Shown here piece after piece: positions 39,208 to 48,080 of a stretch of 64,000 nt of DNA; the stretch's first letter is position 1; each line of letters opens with the position of its first letter. The translations under genes were made by a program, and so were the position numbers. The notes beneath the pieces were generated by a model. It was not told the DNA's origin. It did not search any database and was given only the letters and a program-made list of their open reading frames with translations. This DNA is from Jezberella montanilacus (GTDB lineage Bacteria; Pseudomonadota; Gammaproteobacteria; Burkholderiales; Burkholderiaceae_B): the NCBI RefSeq assembly GCF_003003055.1, contig NZ_PVTV01000012.1, positions 1 through 64,000 of the forward strand, given 5' to 3'.

Positions 39208-39855
39208 ATGCTAAAGATCGCCATCGTTGACTACGGGATGGGCAACTATCACTCGGTCGCGCGTGCTCTGCAACATGCCGCACCAGAGGCCGAGGTCAAA
39301 CTCTGCCAGTCAGCAACTGAGATCGATGAGGCTGACCGAGTCGTGTTTCCAGGCCAGGGGGCGATGGCGGATTGTGTTCGCACCCTTGATGAGGCCGGGC
39401 TTCGCGACAGCGTGTTGCGGGCCCTCAATAACAAGCCCTTGCTAGGTATTTGTGTCGGCGAACAAATGCTTTTCGACCGTAGCGAAGAAGGCAACACTGA
39501 GAGCCTTGGTTTCTTCAAAGGCGTTGTGAGAAGATTTAGTGGTCCTGCCTTCGGTCTAAACAGTGCAGAGTCGGATGACCGACTAAAAGTGCCACACATG
39601 GGCTGGAATCCCGTGAGGCAAGTGCGCACTCACCCACTGTGGTCTGGCATCCCGGACATGACGCCTTTTTATTTTGTTCATAGCTATTATGCTGTGCCTG
39701 AAGATCCACAGCTAACCGTTGGTTCAAGCCTGTACGGCGCTCCCTTTGCCTGTGCCATCGCGCGAGATAATATTTTTGCAGTGCAGTTTCACCCTGAAAA
39801 AAGCGCAGATTCCGGTTTGCGCCTGTGCCGTAATTTTGTAGACTGGAACCCTTAA
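39208..39855 (+). CDS. hisH: Imidazole glycerol phosphate synthase, glutaminase subunit
   Basis: HisH supplies ammonia from glutamine to HisF. The 215-residue class I amidotransferase has [10 protein letters not shown] near the N-terminus and the nucleophile Cys in [12 protein letters not shown]. The catalytic His-Glu pair is in [15 protein letters not shown]. It follows hisB by three bases. Confidence 0.96.
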   Translation: MLKIAIVDYGMGNYHSVARALQHAAPEAEVKLCQSATEIDEADRVVFPGQGAMADCVRTLDEAGLRDSVLRALNNKPLLGICVGEQMLFDRSEEGNTESLGFFKGVVRRFSGPAFGLNSAESDDRLKVPHMGWNPVRQVRTHPLWSGIPDMTPFYFVHSYYAVPEDPQLTVGSSLYGAPFACAIARDNIFAVQFHPEKSADSGLRLCRNFVDWNP

Positions 39856-39922
39856 ATCTAATAATGTCCACTTCTCGACCACAACTAACAGAAATGACAT
39901 TTACTTCTCGATCAAAAACGAT

Positions 39923-40663
39923 ATGCTGCTGATCCCCGCGATTGACCTAAAGGACGGGCAATGTGTCCGTCTTCGCCAAGGTGACTTGGACGACGCCACG
40001 ATATTCTCCGAAGACCCGGTAGCCATGGCAAAACATTGGCTGGACAAAGGGGCAAGACGTTTGCATCTGGTTGACTTGAACGGCGCGATTGCGGGTAAAC
40101 CGAAAAACGAGTCCGTGATCAAAGCCATTGTTCAGTCGGTTAGTGCAACTATCCCGGTGCAGATTGGTGGTGGCATTCGAGATCTGGACACAATCGAAAG
40201 ATATCTGGATTTTGGTATTTCGTATGTCATCATCGGGACAGCTGCCGTAAAAAATCCAGGGTTTTTGCACGATGCTTGCGGTGCGTTTCCAGGTAGCATC
40301 ATCGTCGGGCTTGATGCTAAAGACGGGAAAATCGCAACCGACGGCTGGAGCAAACTCACTAAGCACGACGTAGCAGATCTGGCCAAAAAATTCGAAGACT
40401 ACGGCTGTGAATCGATTATTTATACCGATATCGGTCGGGACGGGATGCTCTCGGGTGTCAATATCGAGGCAACTGTGCGGCTGGCTCAACACGTCAGAAT
40501 CCCAGTCATTGCATCTGGGGGTGTCACGGATCTGACCGACATCGACGCTCTCTGTGCGGTTGAAGAAGAGGGCGTAGAAGGTTGTATTCTCGGTCGCAGC
40601 ATTTACGAAGGCACACTGGATTTTGAAGCGGCGCAACTGCGTGCTGATGAACTTGCACCATGA
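39923..40663 (+). CDS. hisA: ProFAR isomerase
   Basis: HisA isomerises the ProFAR intermediate by an Amadori rearrangement. The 246-residue TIM barrel opens with [20 protein letters not shown] (catalytic Asp in AIDLKDG) and contains [13 protein letters not shown] and [12 protein letters not shown] (second catalytic Asp). [15 protein letters not shown] supplies a phosphate-binding loop. The 67-base gap after hisH is the largest inside this run after hisB; the gene has no strong ribosome site. It overlaps hisF. Confidence 0.96.
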   Translation: MLLIPAIDLKDGQCVRLRQGDLDDATIFSEDPVAMAKHWLDKGARRLHLVDLNGAIAGKPKNESVIKAIVQSVSATIPVQIGGGIRDLDTIERYLDFGISYVIIGTAAVKNPGFLHDACGAFPGSIIVGLDAKDGKIATDGWSKLTKHDVADLAKKFEDYGCESIIYTDIGRDGMLSGVNIEATVRLAQHVRIPVIASGGVTDLTDIDALCAVEEEGVEGCILGRSIYEGTLDFEAAQLRADELAP

Positions 40664-41466
40664 CTGGCAACCCCCCTATTGGCGCACAAAGCGGCCTCAC
40701 GCGCCGCATTATTCCCTGTCTTGATGTCACGGCAGGTCGGGTCGTTAAAGGGGTGAATTTCGTTGAACTCGTGGACGCTGGCGATCCTGTTGAAATTGCG
40801 AGCCGCTATAACGATCAAGGTGCCGACGAACTGACATTTTTGGATATCACTGCAACCAGCGATGCGAGGGACCTGATCTTACCCATCATCGAACAAGTGG
40901 CGTCGCAGATATTCATCCCGTTGACGGTTGGCGGTGGTGTCAGGCAAGTAAGCGACGTCCAACGTTTGCTAAACGCTGGTGCTGATAAGGTTTCTATCAA
41001 TAGCGCTGCAGTGGCCAACCCTGCTCTGGTTAGGGACGCATCCAATTACCACGGGTCCCAATGCATCGTCGTGGCAATCGACGCAAGAAAGGTCAGCAAA
41101 GCAGAAGAACCTGCTCGTTGGGAGATCTTCACTCACGGCGGTCGTCGGGCAACAGGTATCGATGCGATCGACTGGGCCAAAAAAATGGCTGAGTTCGGTG
41201 CAGGCGAATTACTGCTAACGAGCATGGATCGGGATGGCACCAAAGCAGGTTTCGATCTTGATCTGACTAGACGGATTTGCGACTCGGTTTCAATCCCCGT
41301 CATTGCCTCGGGTGGCGTCGGCAACCTGCAGCATCTCGCGGATGGCGTGACGTTAGGTGGCGCTAGCGCAGTGCTGGCGGCAAGTATCTTTCACTATGGT
41401 GAATATACAGTTCGCCAGGCGAAAGCCTACATGGCTGAACGCGGCATCCCTGTCAGGAGCTCGTGA
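40660..41466 (+). CDS. hisF: Imidazole glycerol phosphate synthase, cyclase subunit
   Basis: HisF uses the ammonia from HisH to form imidazoleglycerol phosphate and AICAR. The 268-residue TIM barrel includes [20 protein letters not shown] (catalytic Asp in CLDV), [30 protein letters not shown] and [20 protein letters not shown] (second Asp). It overlaps hisA and hisI by four bases each, indicating translational coupling. Confidence 0.97.
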   Translation: MTGNPPIGAQSGLTRRIIPCLDVTAGRVVKGVNFVELVDAGDPVEIASRYNDQGADELTFLDITATSDARDLILPIIEQVASQIFIPLTVGGGVRQVSDVQRLLNAGADKVSINSAAVANPALVRDASNYHGSQCIVVAIDARKVSKAEEPARWEIFTHGGRRATGIDAIDWAKKMAEFGAGELLLTSMDRDGTKAGFDLDLTRRICDSVSIPVIASGGVGNLQHLADGVTLGGASAVLAASIFHYGEYTVRQAKAYMAERGIPVRSS

Positions 41467-41876
41467 TGACAAATTCGCTAAGGCCGGCTTGGCTGAACGA
41501 AGTTAGCTTCGACGACAAGGGATTGATACCTGCGATCGCGCAAGACGCTGAATCCGGCGAGATATTAATGGTGGCCTGGATGAATGCGGAAGCACTGCTC
41601 GAGACTGCCCAGACAAGCCGCGCCGTATACTGGTCACGCTCCCGCGATCGGATTTGGCGCAAGGGTGAAGAATCCGGGCACACACAGGACGTCATTGAAC
41701 TGCGTATTGACTGTGACGCAGACGTCATTTTGTTGAAAGTTAAGCAGCACGGCGGGATTGCGTGTCACACCGGTCGGGTCAGCTGTTTTTATCGTCGGTT
41801 AAATACAAGTACCATCGAGGCAAACTGGGATTCAGTCGACCCTGTGCTGAAAGATCCAGAGTTAATCTACAAATGA
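41463..41876 (+). CDS. hisI: Phosphoribosyl-AMP cyclohydrolase
   Basis: This 137-residue enzyme opens the adenine ring of phosphoribosyl-AMP. Motifs include [32 protein letters not shown], the metal-binding [11 protein letters not shown], and the zinc Cys region [15 protein letters not shown]. It is separate from hisE, which overlaps its stop codon. Confidence 0.96.
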   Translation: MMTNSLRPAWLNEVSFDDKGLIPAIAQDAESGEILMVAWMNAEALLETAQTSRAVYWSRSRDRIWRKGEESGHTQDVIELRIDCDADVILLKVKQHGGIACHTGRVSCFYRRLNTSTIEANWDSVDPVLKDPELIYK

Positions 41877-42223
41877 CCACTGAAAACCACCTGCACGATG
41901 ATCTGGTTCTGGCACGCATCGCCGACGTGCTAGAGACCCGTTTGCCTGCCAGGGGTGGCGACTCATCCTCGTCCTATGTAGCCAAGCTGTTTGCAAAAGG
42001 CCCAGATGCCGCTTTGAAGAAGATCGGCGAAGAGGCAACTGAGCTCGTGATGGCGGTTAAAGATGGGGCAAAAGATAGAATGGTTTCTGAAACAGCCGAT
42101 CTATGGTTTCACTGCCTGGTCACTCTCGTTGAGCATGGTATCCGACCAGAGCAAGTTTTAGCAGAACTGGCCCGGCGCGAAGGCGTATCGGGATTGATAG
42201 AAAAAGCGAGCCGTCAAACATGA
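41873..42223 (+). CDS. hisE: Phosphoribosyl-ATP pyrophosphatase
   Basis: HisE hydrolyses phosphoribosyl-ATP to the AMP form, just before the HisI step. The 116-residue all-helical protein shows the MazG-like metal motif [13 protein letters not shown] and [17 protein letters not shown]. The ATG at 41873 overlaps the hisI stop (ATGA); the frame upstream is a shadow of hisI. It is the last his gene in the run. Confidence 0.95.
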   Translation: MTTENHLHDDLVLARIADVLETRLPARGGDSSSSYVAKLFAKGPDAALKKIGEEATELVMAVKDGAKDRMVSETADLWFHCLVTLVEHGIRPEQVLAELARREGVSGLIEKASRQT

Positions 42224-42588
42224 GTGATCACTGCCTATTTTGCAAGATCGTTGGAGGAGCTATTCCTGCCAAAATTGTCCATGAGGATGAGGATTGCGTT
42301 GTTTTTCACGACATTGCGCCTGCTGCGCCAGTCCACTTATTGGTCGTACCACGTCACCACATCATATCTTTGCAAGAGGTAAACCCCACAGATGCGGGTT
42401 GGTTGGGTAGAATAATGGCATTGCTTCCCAAGATTGCACTAGAAAACGGCTGCAATCCTGGCCACGATGGTGGTTTTCGCCTTATGGTCAACTCAGGTAT
42501 TGAGGGTGGTCAAGAGGTAAATCACCTGCATTTTCATATTCTTGGTGGTAAGCGACCCTGGCAGGGGCGCACCACAGCTAACGGGTAA
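42220..42588 (+). CDS. HIT-family nucleotide hydrolase (HinT-like)
   Basis: This 122-residue protein has the HIT motif [13 protein letters not shown] near its C-terminus and [20 protein letters not shown] at its N-terminus. HinT proteins hydrolyse purine phosphoramidates. The start overlaps the hisE stop (ATGA). HIT genes commonly sit between hisE and tatA in betaproteobacteria. Confidence 0.93.
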   Translation: MSDHCLFCKIVGGAIPAKIVHEDEDCVVFHDIAPAAPVHLLVVPRHHIISLQEVNPTDAGWLGRIMALLPKIALENGCNPGHDGGFRLMVNSGIEGGQEVNHLHFHILGGKRPWQGRTTANG

Positions 42589-42601
42589 ACGGAGATCCAC
42601 T

Positions 42602-42835
42602 ATGGGCGGCTTTAGTATTTGGCATTGGCTGGTTTTGCTGGCAATTGTTGCGCTGGTTTTTGGTACAAAGAAAATTCGCAATATCGGATCAGACCTTGGC
42701 AGTGCGGTCAAAGGATTTAAAGAAGGGATGAAAGATCCCAACGCAAAAGAAACTGAACCCACCGAAACACCGCGTGTTGCAACCGGTGAAACGATCGACG
42801 TGACCGCTAAAGAGAAATCTGGCACCACGCACTAA
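42602..42835 (+). CDS. tatA: Sec-independent (Tat) translocase subunit TatA
   Basis: TatA polymerises to form the protein-conducting element of the Tat pathway, which exports folded proteins. The 77-residue product has an N-terminal membrane helix ([19 protein letters not shown]), the hinge Gly and an amphipathic helix ([14 protein letters not shown]), then a charged tail. The ATG at 42602 follows GGAG. The Rieske protein encoded at 47381 is a likely Tat client. Confidence 0.96.
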   Translation: MGGFSIWHWLVLLAIVALVFGTKKIRNIGSDLGSAVKGFKEGMKDPNAKETEPTETPRVATGETIDVTAKEKSGTTH

Positions 42836-42882
42836 ACTTCGGGTTCAACCTTGGTTGAACCTGATCTCTCCGGCATCTCAAA

Positions 42883-43425
42883 ATGTTTGACGTCAGTTTT
42901 TCTGAATTAATGGTCGTCGGTGTCGTTGCCCTGATTGTCATCGGCCCCGAACGCTTACCTAAGGTGGCTAAAACACTTGGGCATCTTGTAGGACGTGCAC
43001 AGCGTTATGTGAACAACGTGAAAGCCGACATTCAGCGCGAAATGGATCTTGACGATTTGCATAAGTTCAAGGATCAAGTGCAGGAAGCAGCACAATCGAT
43101 GAAGAGTTCGATTAACGAAGCTCAAGCAGCCATTTCCGACCCCTTGAAGACGTTTGAAAAAGACACCATGGATACACTTCATGAGGTCGGTCATGACTCG
43201 GGGCTATCTCCATCCACAGCATCTTCGGCAACTGGGGCTGAGGACTTAGTCAAGGTTGAACTCACTGATTCAGACTCAGCGCTTGCACAGGTCGAAGCAG
43301 CGACGCCAAGTGCAACGAGAGAAGAGCCTGCTGTGCCCCAACAACTTGAAATCGATGCGCTGCATCCGCAACCGTCTGCGAGCACTGCTGCGACCACCCA
43401 GACCAAGACGGGGGCAAGTTCGTGA
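42883..43425 (+). CDS. tatB: Tat translocase subunit TatB
   Basis: TatB forms the twin-Arg receptor with TatC. The 180-residue protein opens MFDVSFSELMVVGVVALIVIGPERLPKVAKTLG with the conserved GPERLP. A long amphipathic helix and an acidic, Ser/Thr/Ala-rich tail follow. The stop overlaps the tatC GTG start. Confidence 0.95.
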   Translation: MFDVSFSELMVVGVVALIVIGPERLPKVAKTLGHLVGRAQRYVNNVKADIQREMDLDDLHKFKDQVQEAAQSMKSSINEAQAAISDPLKTFEKDTMDTLHEVGHDSGLSPSTASSATGAEDLVKVELTDSDSALAQVEAATPSATREEPAVPQQLEIDALHPQPSASTAATTQTKTGASS

Positions 43426-44186
43426 GCTCAACGGATAACGCTGAACAGGATGCAAAGCCCGGCGATACCTTCATGTCGCATCTCATCGAGCTCAGGCAAA
43501 GGCTTCTCTACGCGGTCGCTGCAATACTGGCTGTTTTTCTCGTCCTGTTTTTTTACCCCGGCGCGTCCTATATTTACGACTTACTAGCGCAACCAATGTT
43601 AGCCTCTCTGCCAGAGGGCACCAAAATGATTGCTACGGGGGTCATTACTCCTTTCATGGTGCCAGTCAAAGTAACTTTGATGGCGGCTTTCGTTATCGCC
43701 CTGCCGGTGGTGCTTTATCAAGCATGGGCTTTTGTAGCGCCTGGCCTGTACCAACACGAGCAGAAGCTCGCCCTGCCGCTCATTGTTTCGAGTTCAGTTT
43801 TATTTATCGGCGGGATGGCGTTTTGTTATTTTGTCGTTTTTAGAACTGTCTTTACGTTTATCGCCCAGTTCGCCCCTCAATCCATCACGCCAGCGCCGGA
43901 TATCGAAGCCTATGTCAGCTTCGTCATGAGTATGTTTTTGGCATTCGGGGTCACGTTTGAGGTGCCAGTCGTCGTCGTGATCCTGGTTCGAATGGGCTTA
44001 GTGACCGTCGAGAAACTCAAGTCTTTCAGAGGTTATTTCGTCGTTGCCGCCTTCTTTATTGCAGCCATTGTGACACCGCCCGACGTCGTCAGCCAGTTTA
44101 TGCTCGCTGTGCCACTCTGCATCCTCTATGAAGTGGGTTTACTGTTTGCTCGAGGCGTGAAGCCGCGCGCTAAAGAAGACGATTAA
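43422..44186 (+). CDS. tatC: Tat translocase subunit TatC
   Basis: TatC recognises twin-Arg signal peptides. The 254-residue protein has six membrane helices. Hallmarks are FMSHLIELRQRLLY with the essential Glu, the FMVPVKVTLM region, APGLYQHEQKLALP and TPPDVVSQFMLAVPLCILYEVGLLF. The GTG start overlaps tatB (GTGA). The plus-strand run that begins with gltB appears to end here. Confidence 0.97.
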   Translation: MSSTDNAEQDAKPGDTFMSHLIELRQRLLYAVAAILAVFLVLFFYPGASYIYDLLAQPMLASLPEGTKMIATGVITPFMVPVKVTLMAAFVIALPVVLYQAWAFVAPGLYQHEQKLALPLIVSSSVLFIGGMAFCYFVVFRTVFTFIAQFAPQSITPAPDIEAYVSFVMSMFLAFGVTFEVPVVVVILVRMGLVTVEKLKSFRGYFVVAAFFIAAIVTPPDVVSQFMLAVPLCILYEVGLLFARGVKPRAKEDD

Positions 44187-44404
44187 GTTTAGTTTGCTGT
44201 GCTCAGCTTATTGCCCCTCAGAAAAAACTCAAATACGCGGTTTTTCGTCGAAAACACCCTAATTGGCGTATAAAATATCTCTGAAAGGCATCAAAAACAT
44301 CTTGATGTCTTTTTCTGTTGCATATAACCTTTAACTCAGGATTTCTTTTTGAACGATGCTTCTTTGAGCATCGCAACCCGATCTCGTTAAAGGAGCTTCA
44401 TCCC
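44187..44404. promoter_or_regulatory. Intergenic control region of the XRE regulator gene
   Basis: This A+T-rich stretch has a TATAAAAT box (44269-44276) that could be a -10 element. Downstream is the 12-base palindrome ACATC-TT-GATGT (44297-44308). A 7-bp perfect inverted repeat CGATGCT/AGCATCG (44354-44360 and 44367-44373) comes just before the ribosome site. Both palindromes are possible operators for autoregulation by the XRE protein, and the second could alternatively form an mRNA hairpin. Confidence 0.45.
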
Positions 44405-44728
44405 ATGCTAGCTCACCGCCTCAAGCAAGCCCGCTTAAAAGCCAACTTATCACAAGAGAAGCTTGGGAAACTCGCCGGCATTGACCCAATGTCAGCAAGT
44501 GCTCGCATGAATCAGTACGAACGTGGCAAGCACGCACCCGACTACCAGTTAATGTGCAAAGTGTCTGAAATTCTGACCATGCCAGTGAGCTGGTTTTACA
44601 CTCAAGACGAAGACGCTGCAAAGTTACAAGAGATTTTCTTCAATTTATCAGCAGACAACCGCAAATCGATTCTGGCTTCAGCAGAGACTTTGTTGGCACG
44701 AAACACACCCGTGGCAGCAACCGAATAA
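44405..44728 (+). CDS. XRE-family helix-turn-helix regulator
   Basis: This 107-residue protein has an N-terminal Cro/CI-type helix-turn-helix (HRLKQARLKANLSQEKLGKLAGIDPMSASARMNQYERGKHAPDYQLMCKVSEIL, about 4-58). The short C-terminal part is helical with no sensor domain. The ATG at 44405 has GGAG nine bases upstream, and the frame upstream is unconserved. It is monocistronic, between tatC and the convergent protease gene. The target is unknown; palindromes in its leader suggest that it may regulate itself. Confidence 0.82.
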   Translation: MLAHRLKQARLKANLSQEKLGKLAGIDPMSASARMNQYERGKHAPDYQLMCKVSEILTMPVSWFYTQDEDAAKLQEIFFNLSADNRKSILASAETLLARNTPVAATE

Positions 44729-44752
44729 GCAACCAGGCATTCGGCTGGTCAG

Positions 44753-45940
44753 TTATCTATTGATCGGTGGCTTAGTGCCCAATGTGACAGTGATGTCCTG
44801 GTGCTGAGCTTTGCGAACCACATCCAGCTTGACGGTCTTGCCGGGTAACAAAGCGGCAATCCGCCCCAAAAGTCGGTTTGCATCTTCAACTTTCCTACCG
44901 TCCAGATGTTGAATGATATCCCCCACCTGTAACCCTGCAATCATCGCGGGCCCATCGCGGACTATGCCTGCCACAATGGCGCCTTGAGCTTGCTCAACCC
45001 CAAAAGCTCGCGCAAGTTCAGCCGTCATGTCCTGAGGCTCGATCCCCAACCAGCCTCGCTTGACTCGGCCCTCTTTAATTATCTGATCCATCACGCGCAA
45101 AGCGGCGCTGGCGGGAATTGCAAAACCGATTCCCAAGGATCCGCCCGATTGAGAGTAAATCGCGGTGTTAATTCCGACAAGTTTTCCTTGAGTATCGATC
45201 AAAGCGCCCCCTGAGTTGCCCGGATTAATGGCGGCATCAGTTTGAATAAAATTCTCGTAAACATTTATGCCAAGGCCATCTCGACCGAGCGCCGAGACAA
45301 TACCCATTGTGGTTGTCTGGCCAACGCCGAATGGATTGCCGATTGCCAGCACAACGTCGCCAACTCGCAGGGTCTCTTGCGTAGCAAAAGGCAAAACATG
45401 TAGGTCAGGTAATTCGATCTTCAATACCCCTAGATCGGTCTCCGGATCGACGCCAATCACTTTTGCATTCGCTTGCCGGCCATCACTCAACGCAACCAAA
45501 ATCTCTTCGGCACCATCAATAACGTGAAAATTCGTAAGAATATGGCCGGCCTTAGATACAACGACGCCCGAACCAAGGCTGTTGCTCTGGCGCCGCTCAC
45601 TAAACCCAGGCATTTGCTCAAAAAACTTCCTGATAAAAGGATCCGCTGGCAAAGGTAGCCTGCTCACAGCAACGTGTTTGGTCGTAAAAATATTAACGAC
45701 CCCTGGCGTGGCGGCAGCAACACCATTAGCAAACGAGGTCGGAGCGTTAAAAGAACGAGCCATCCGCTCTGATTCTTTAGACAACTTCGACGGGTCTACG
45801 TTAGTATTCAATGCAAGTGGAGGCGATGCCTGCTTGGTCGTCGCGCGGCCCAGCCAATCTGGTCGCAAAGTCACCACAACGAATAAAACCCCTAGGCAGA
45901 CCGTCACAGTCTGCGCAAATAACAGCCAAATTCGACGCAT
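44753..45940 (-). CDS. DegS/DegQ-like periplasmic serine protease with one PDZ domain
   Basis: This 395-residue HtrA protein has an N-terminal membrane anchor (IWLLFAQTVTVCLGVLFVVV, about 3-23). The trypsin-like domain follows, with the catalytic His in LTNFHVIDGAEE, Asp in DPETDLGVLKI and Ser in NPGNSGGALID. One PDZ domain (about 290-385, GWLGIEPQDM, GPAMIAGLQVGDIIQHLDG) ends it. One PDZ plus an anchor fits DegS, which starts the sigma-E stress response. The start MRRIW (ATG at 45940) is chosen as the conserved-looking one; ATGs at 45943 and 45973 are in frame. None has a clear ribosome site. The start codon region overlaps that of the divergent Nif3 gene. Confidence 0.9.
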   Translation of the reverse strand: MRRIWLLFAQTVTVCLGVLFVVVTLRPDWLGRATTKQASPPLALNTNVDPSKLSKESERMARSFNAPTSFANGVAAATPGVVNIFTTKHVAVSRLPLPADPFIRKFFEQMPGFSERRQSNSLGSGVVVSKAGHILTNFHVIDGAEEILVALSDGRQANAKVIGVDPETDLGVLKIELPDLHVLPFATQETLRVGDVVLAIGNPFGVGQTTTMGIVSALGRDGLGINVYENFIQTDAAINPGNSGGALIDTQGKLVGINTAIYSQSGGSLGIGFAIPASAALRVMDQIIKEGRVKRGWLGIEPQDMTAELARAFGVEQAQGAIVAGIVRDGPAMIAGLQVGDIIQHLDGRKVEDANRLLGRIAALLPGKTVKLDVVRKAQHQDITVTLGTKPPINR

Positions 45941-45941
45941 C

Positions 45942-46712
45942 ATGTCATCACACAAAAAGAAAGCCGTTGCCACAAACGAATTATGCGCGTGGCTAGATAA
46001 AACACTTAATGCTCAAGCCTTTGCAGATTACTGCCCAAACGGGCTGCAGGTTCAAGGCCGCGATTCTGTCTCGCATATTATCGCCGGTGTCACGGCAAGC
46101 GAAGCCCTTATCGACTTGGCAATACAAGAAAAAGCTGACGCGTTATTGGTTCATCATGGTTGGTTCTGGAAAGGGGAGGATTCCCGGATAATTGGAATCC
46201 GCCGCACTCGCTTAGCCAAACTGCTGGCGCACGATATCAACTTGATTGCTTATCACCTACCCCTCGATGCGCATCCCACATTAGGGAACAACGCCCGATT
46301 GGCACAAATTCTTGGCTTTGATACCAGCCATACCACCGGACGCAATGGACTGATTGGCGTCGGGCGCAGTCAATCCATCCGCAACCTGGGACAATTAACC
46401 GCCCGAATTGCCGACAAACTTGGTCGCGTGCCGTTGGTCATCGGCGACAGCAAGAAAAAGATCACCCGTATTGCCTGGTGCACGGGCGCTGCACAAAGCA
46501 TGTTTCAAGAGGCTATCGACGCGGGCGCAGACGTCTTTATTACTGGTGAAATATCTGAACCAACCGTGCATCTGGCGAGAGAGTCGGGTGTCGCCTTTAT
46601 CAGCGCAGGACATCACGCGACCGAGCGCTATGGTGTTCAGGCACTGGGGCAAGCGCTTCTAGAACACTTCCCCATTACCGTCAAATTCATGGATGTTGAC
46701 AATCCGGTCTAG
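45942..46712 (+). CDS. Nif3/DUF34-family dinuclear metal protein
   Basis: This 256-residue protein is a Nif3-like (YbgI) family member. The metal-site motifs are ADALLVHHGWFWKGE, with the double His. NLIAYHLPLDAHPTLGNNARLA is the second site. Near the C-terminus comes FISAGHHATERYGVQALGQ. The family has been linked to GTP cyclohydrolase I type 2 activity and to metal handling, but the role is not settled. The ATG at 45942 lies inside or next to the protease start codon on the other strand, and no ribosome site is seen. It is convergent with mscL. Confidence 0.88.
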   Translation: MSSHKKKAVATNELCAWLDKTLNAQAFADYCPNGLQVQGRDSVSHIIAGVTASEALIDLAIQEKADALLVHHGWFWKGEDSRIIGIRRTRLAKLLAHDINLIAYHLPLDAHPTLGNNARLAQILGFDTSHTTGRNGLIGVGRSQSIRNLGQLTARIADKLGRVPLVIGDSKKKITRIAWCTGAAQSMFQEAIDAGADVFITGEISEPTVHLARESGVAFISAGHHATERYGVQALGQALLEHFPITVKFMDVDNPV

Positions 46713-46736
46713 CCAACCAGGCAAGGACAAGTGTCC

Positions 46737-47207
46737 CTACTCGGTTTTGCTGGCGTTGTTCAGATTAGCTTGAAGCAAATCGCGGATTTCAGTCAATAGC
46801 ACTTCTTCGGGCTTGGGCGGAGGGGCTGCGGCCTCAAGCGCCTGGCGGGCTCGCGTGCTGTTAATCCCCTTCACCATGAAGAAGATGACGAAGGCAAGCA
46901 AAACAAAATTGATCACAATTGTGACAAAGCTACCCCAGGCAAACACATTCGCACCCGCCTTCGTGAGGTCCGCATAAGTGAGCGCCCCACTATACCCAGC
47001 CGGCATGTGTAAGACGATGAATTTGTTACTAAAATCAACTGTGCCCCCGACCATGAAATTGATCACTGGCATGATGATATCTTTGACTAAAGACTCGACT
47101 ATTTTGCCAAAAGCTGCACCAACAATCACACCGACCGCCAGATCGACCATGTTGCCACGGACGGCAAAATCACGAAATTCCTTTAAAAGACTACTGGCTT
47201 TACTCAT
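46737..47207 (-). CDS. mscL: Large-conductance mechanosensitive channel
   Basis: MscL opens under membrane tension and releases solutes during osmotic downshock. The 156-residue protein has the family's N-terminal helix ([40 protein letters not shown], first membrane segment) and a second membrane segment ([23 protein letters not shown]). The cytoplasmic end [15 protein letters not shown] is the usual C-terminal bundle. AGAACAAG just upstream fits a ribosome site. It is divergent from petA. Confidence 0.97.
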   Translation of the reverse strand: MSKASSLLKEFRDFAVRGNMVDLAVGVIVGAAFGKIVESLVKDIIMPVINFMVGGTVDFSNKFIVLHMPAGYSGALTYADLTKAGANVFAWGSFVTIVINFVLLAFVIFFMVKGINSTRARQALEAAAPPPKPEEVLLTEIRDLLQANLNNASKTE

Positions 47208-47380
47208 TTCTTGTTCTCCATCCTTTTTTTGCTTTGCGGCTGACGCTATAATAAGTGGTTAAGGATATAGTAACAACCGTAACCTTCTCGCTGCAACGAC
47301 CCTTTCAACGGACCGAAGACATGACTTTTCGGGTTCCAAGAAATAGTCAACTTCCGCAGCTGCAACAAGGATCGTAGAGA
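47208..47380. promoter_or_regulatory. Divergent promoter region of mscL and petA
   Basis: The 173-base region has a perfect TATAAT (47247-47252) on the plus strand, suitable for petABC transcription, though only a T-run stands at the -35 distance. The petA ribosome site is AAGGA/GAGA about 8-14 bases before 47381. I see no other clear signal. Confidence 0.45.
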
Positions 47381-48022
47381 ATGAGTCAGGATTCAGCTAT
47401 GCAAGACGACGAGGGCTCAGTGCCCCCAAATCTGCCGTCAGACCCCTCACGTCGCTTCTGGATTGGCGCCACCTGTGCTGCAGGCGGCGTTGCAGGCGCA
47501 GGGATGGCGGTGCCGTTTGTCAGTACTTTTCAGCCATCTGAGCGCGCCCGTGCTGCAGGCGCACCTGTCGAAGTGGATATTTCCACTTTGCAGCCCGGCG
47601 AAATGCGGACGGTCGAGTGGCGAGGTAAGCCTGTCTGGCTGATCCGCCGCACAAAAGAGCAACTCGATTCGCTCAAAGTGACCAATAATGAAGTTGCGGA
47701 TCCTGCATCGAACCGCCCGGGTTACACCCCAAAGTACGCTCAAAATCAATGGCGTTCGCGCAAAGAAGAGCTCTTTGTGGCGGTCGGCATCTGCACGCAC
47801 TTGGGCTGCTCACCATCACCGTACTTCAAGCCCGGTGCGCAACCCAGCCTGCCCGACAACTGGGAAGGCGGCTTCCTCTGCCCTTGCCACGGATCAACAT
47901 TTGATCTGGCTGGTCGCGTATTCAAAAACAAGCCCGCACCAGATAACCTTGAAGTGCCACCTTACCAATATTTAAGTGACACCAAAATTATCATTGGTGT
48001 TGACGAGGATAATAAAGCTTAA
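47381..48022 (+). CDS. petA: Ubiquinol-cytochrome c reductase, Rieske iron-sulfur subunit
   Basis: The Rieske protein carries electrons from ubiquinol to cytochrome c1 in the bc1 complex. The 213-residue protein has a twin-Arg-like start (SRRFWIGATCAAGG, about 22-36) that fits Tat export. The 2Fe-2S ligands are in CTHLGC and CPCHGS, with a Cys pair for the stabilising disulfide. It is the first gene of petABC. The Tat machinery is encoded at 42.6-44.2 kb. Confidence 0.97.
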   Translation: MSQDSAMQDDEGSVPPNLPSDPSRRFWIGATCAAGGVAGAGMAVPFVSTFQPSERARAAGAPVEVDISTLQPGEMRTVEWRGKPVWLIRRTKEQLDSLKVTNNEVADPASNRPGYTPKYAQNQWRSRKEELFVAVGICTHLGCSPSPYFKPGAQPSLPDNWEGGFLCPCHGSTFDLAGRVFKNKPAPDNLEVPPYQYLSDTKIIIGVDEDNKA

Positions 48023-48080
48023 TCGTCATACCGACGAAACCGTAACAACGCGACACTGAAACATATCAAGGAGCCATCGC

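Noticed and set aside
39947-40636. 229-residue open frame antisense to hisA
   Set aside because: It lies fully inside hisA, has no recognisable motif and no ribosome site; it is a codon-usage shadow.
45582-45941. 120-residue extension of the Nif3-like protein
   Set aside because: It lies antisense to the protease gene and looks like a shadow; the Nif3 domain starts after 45942.
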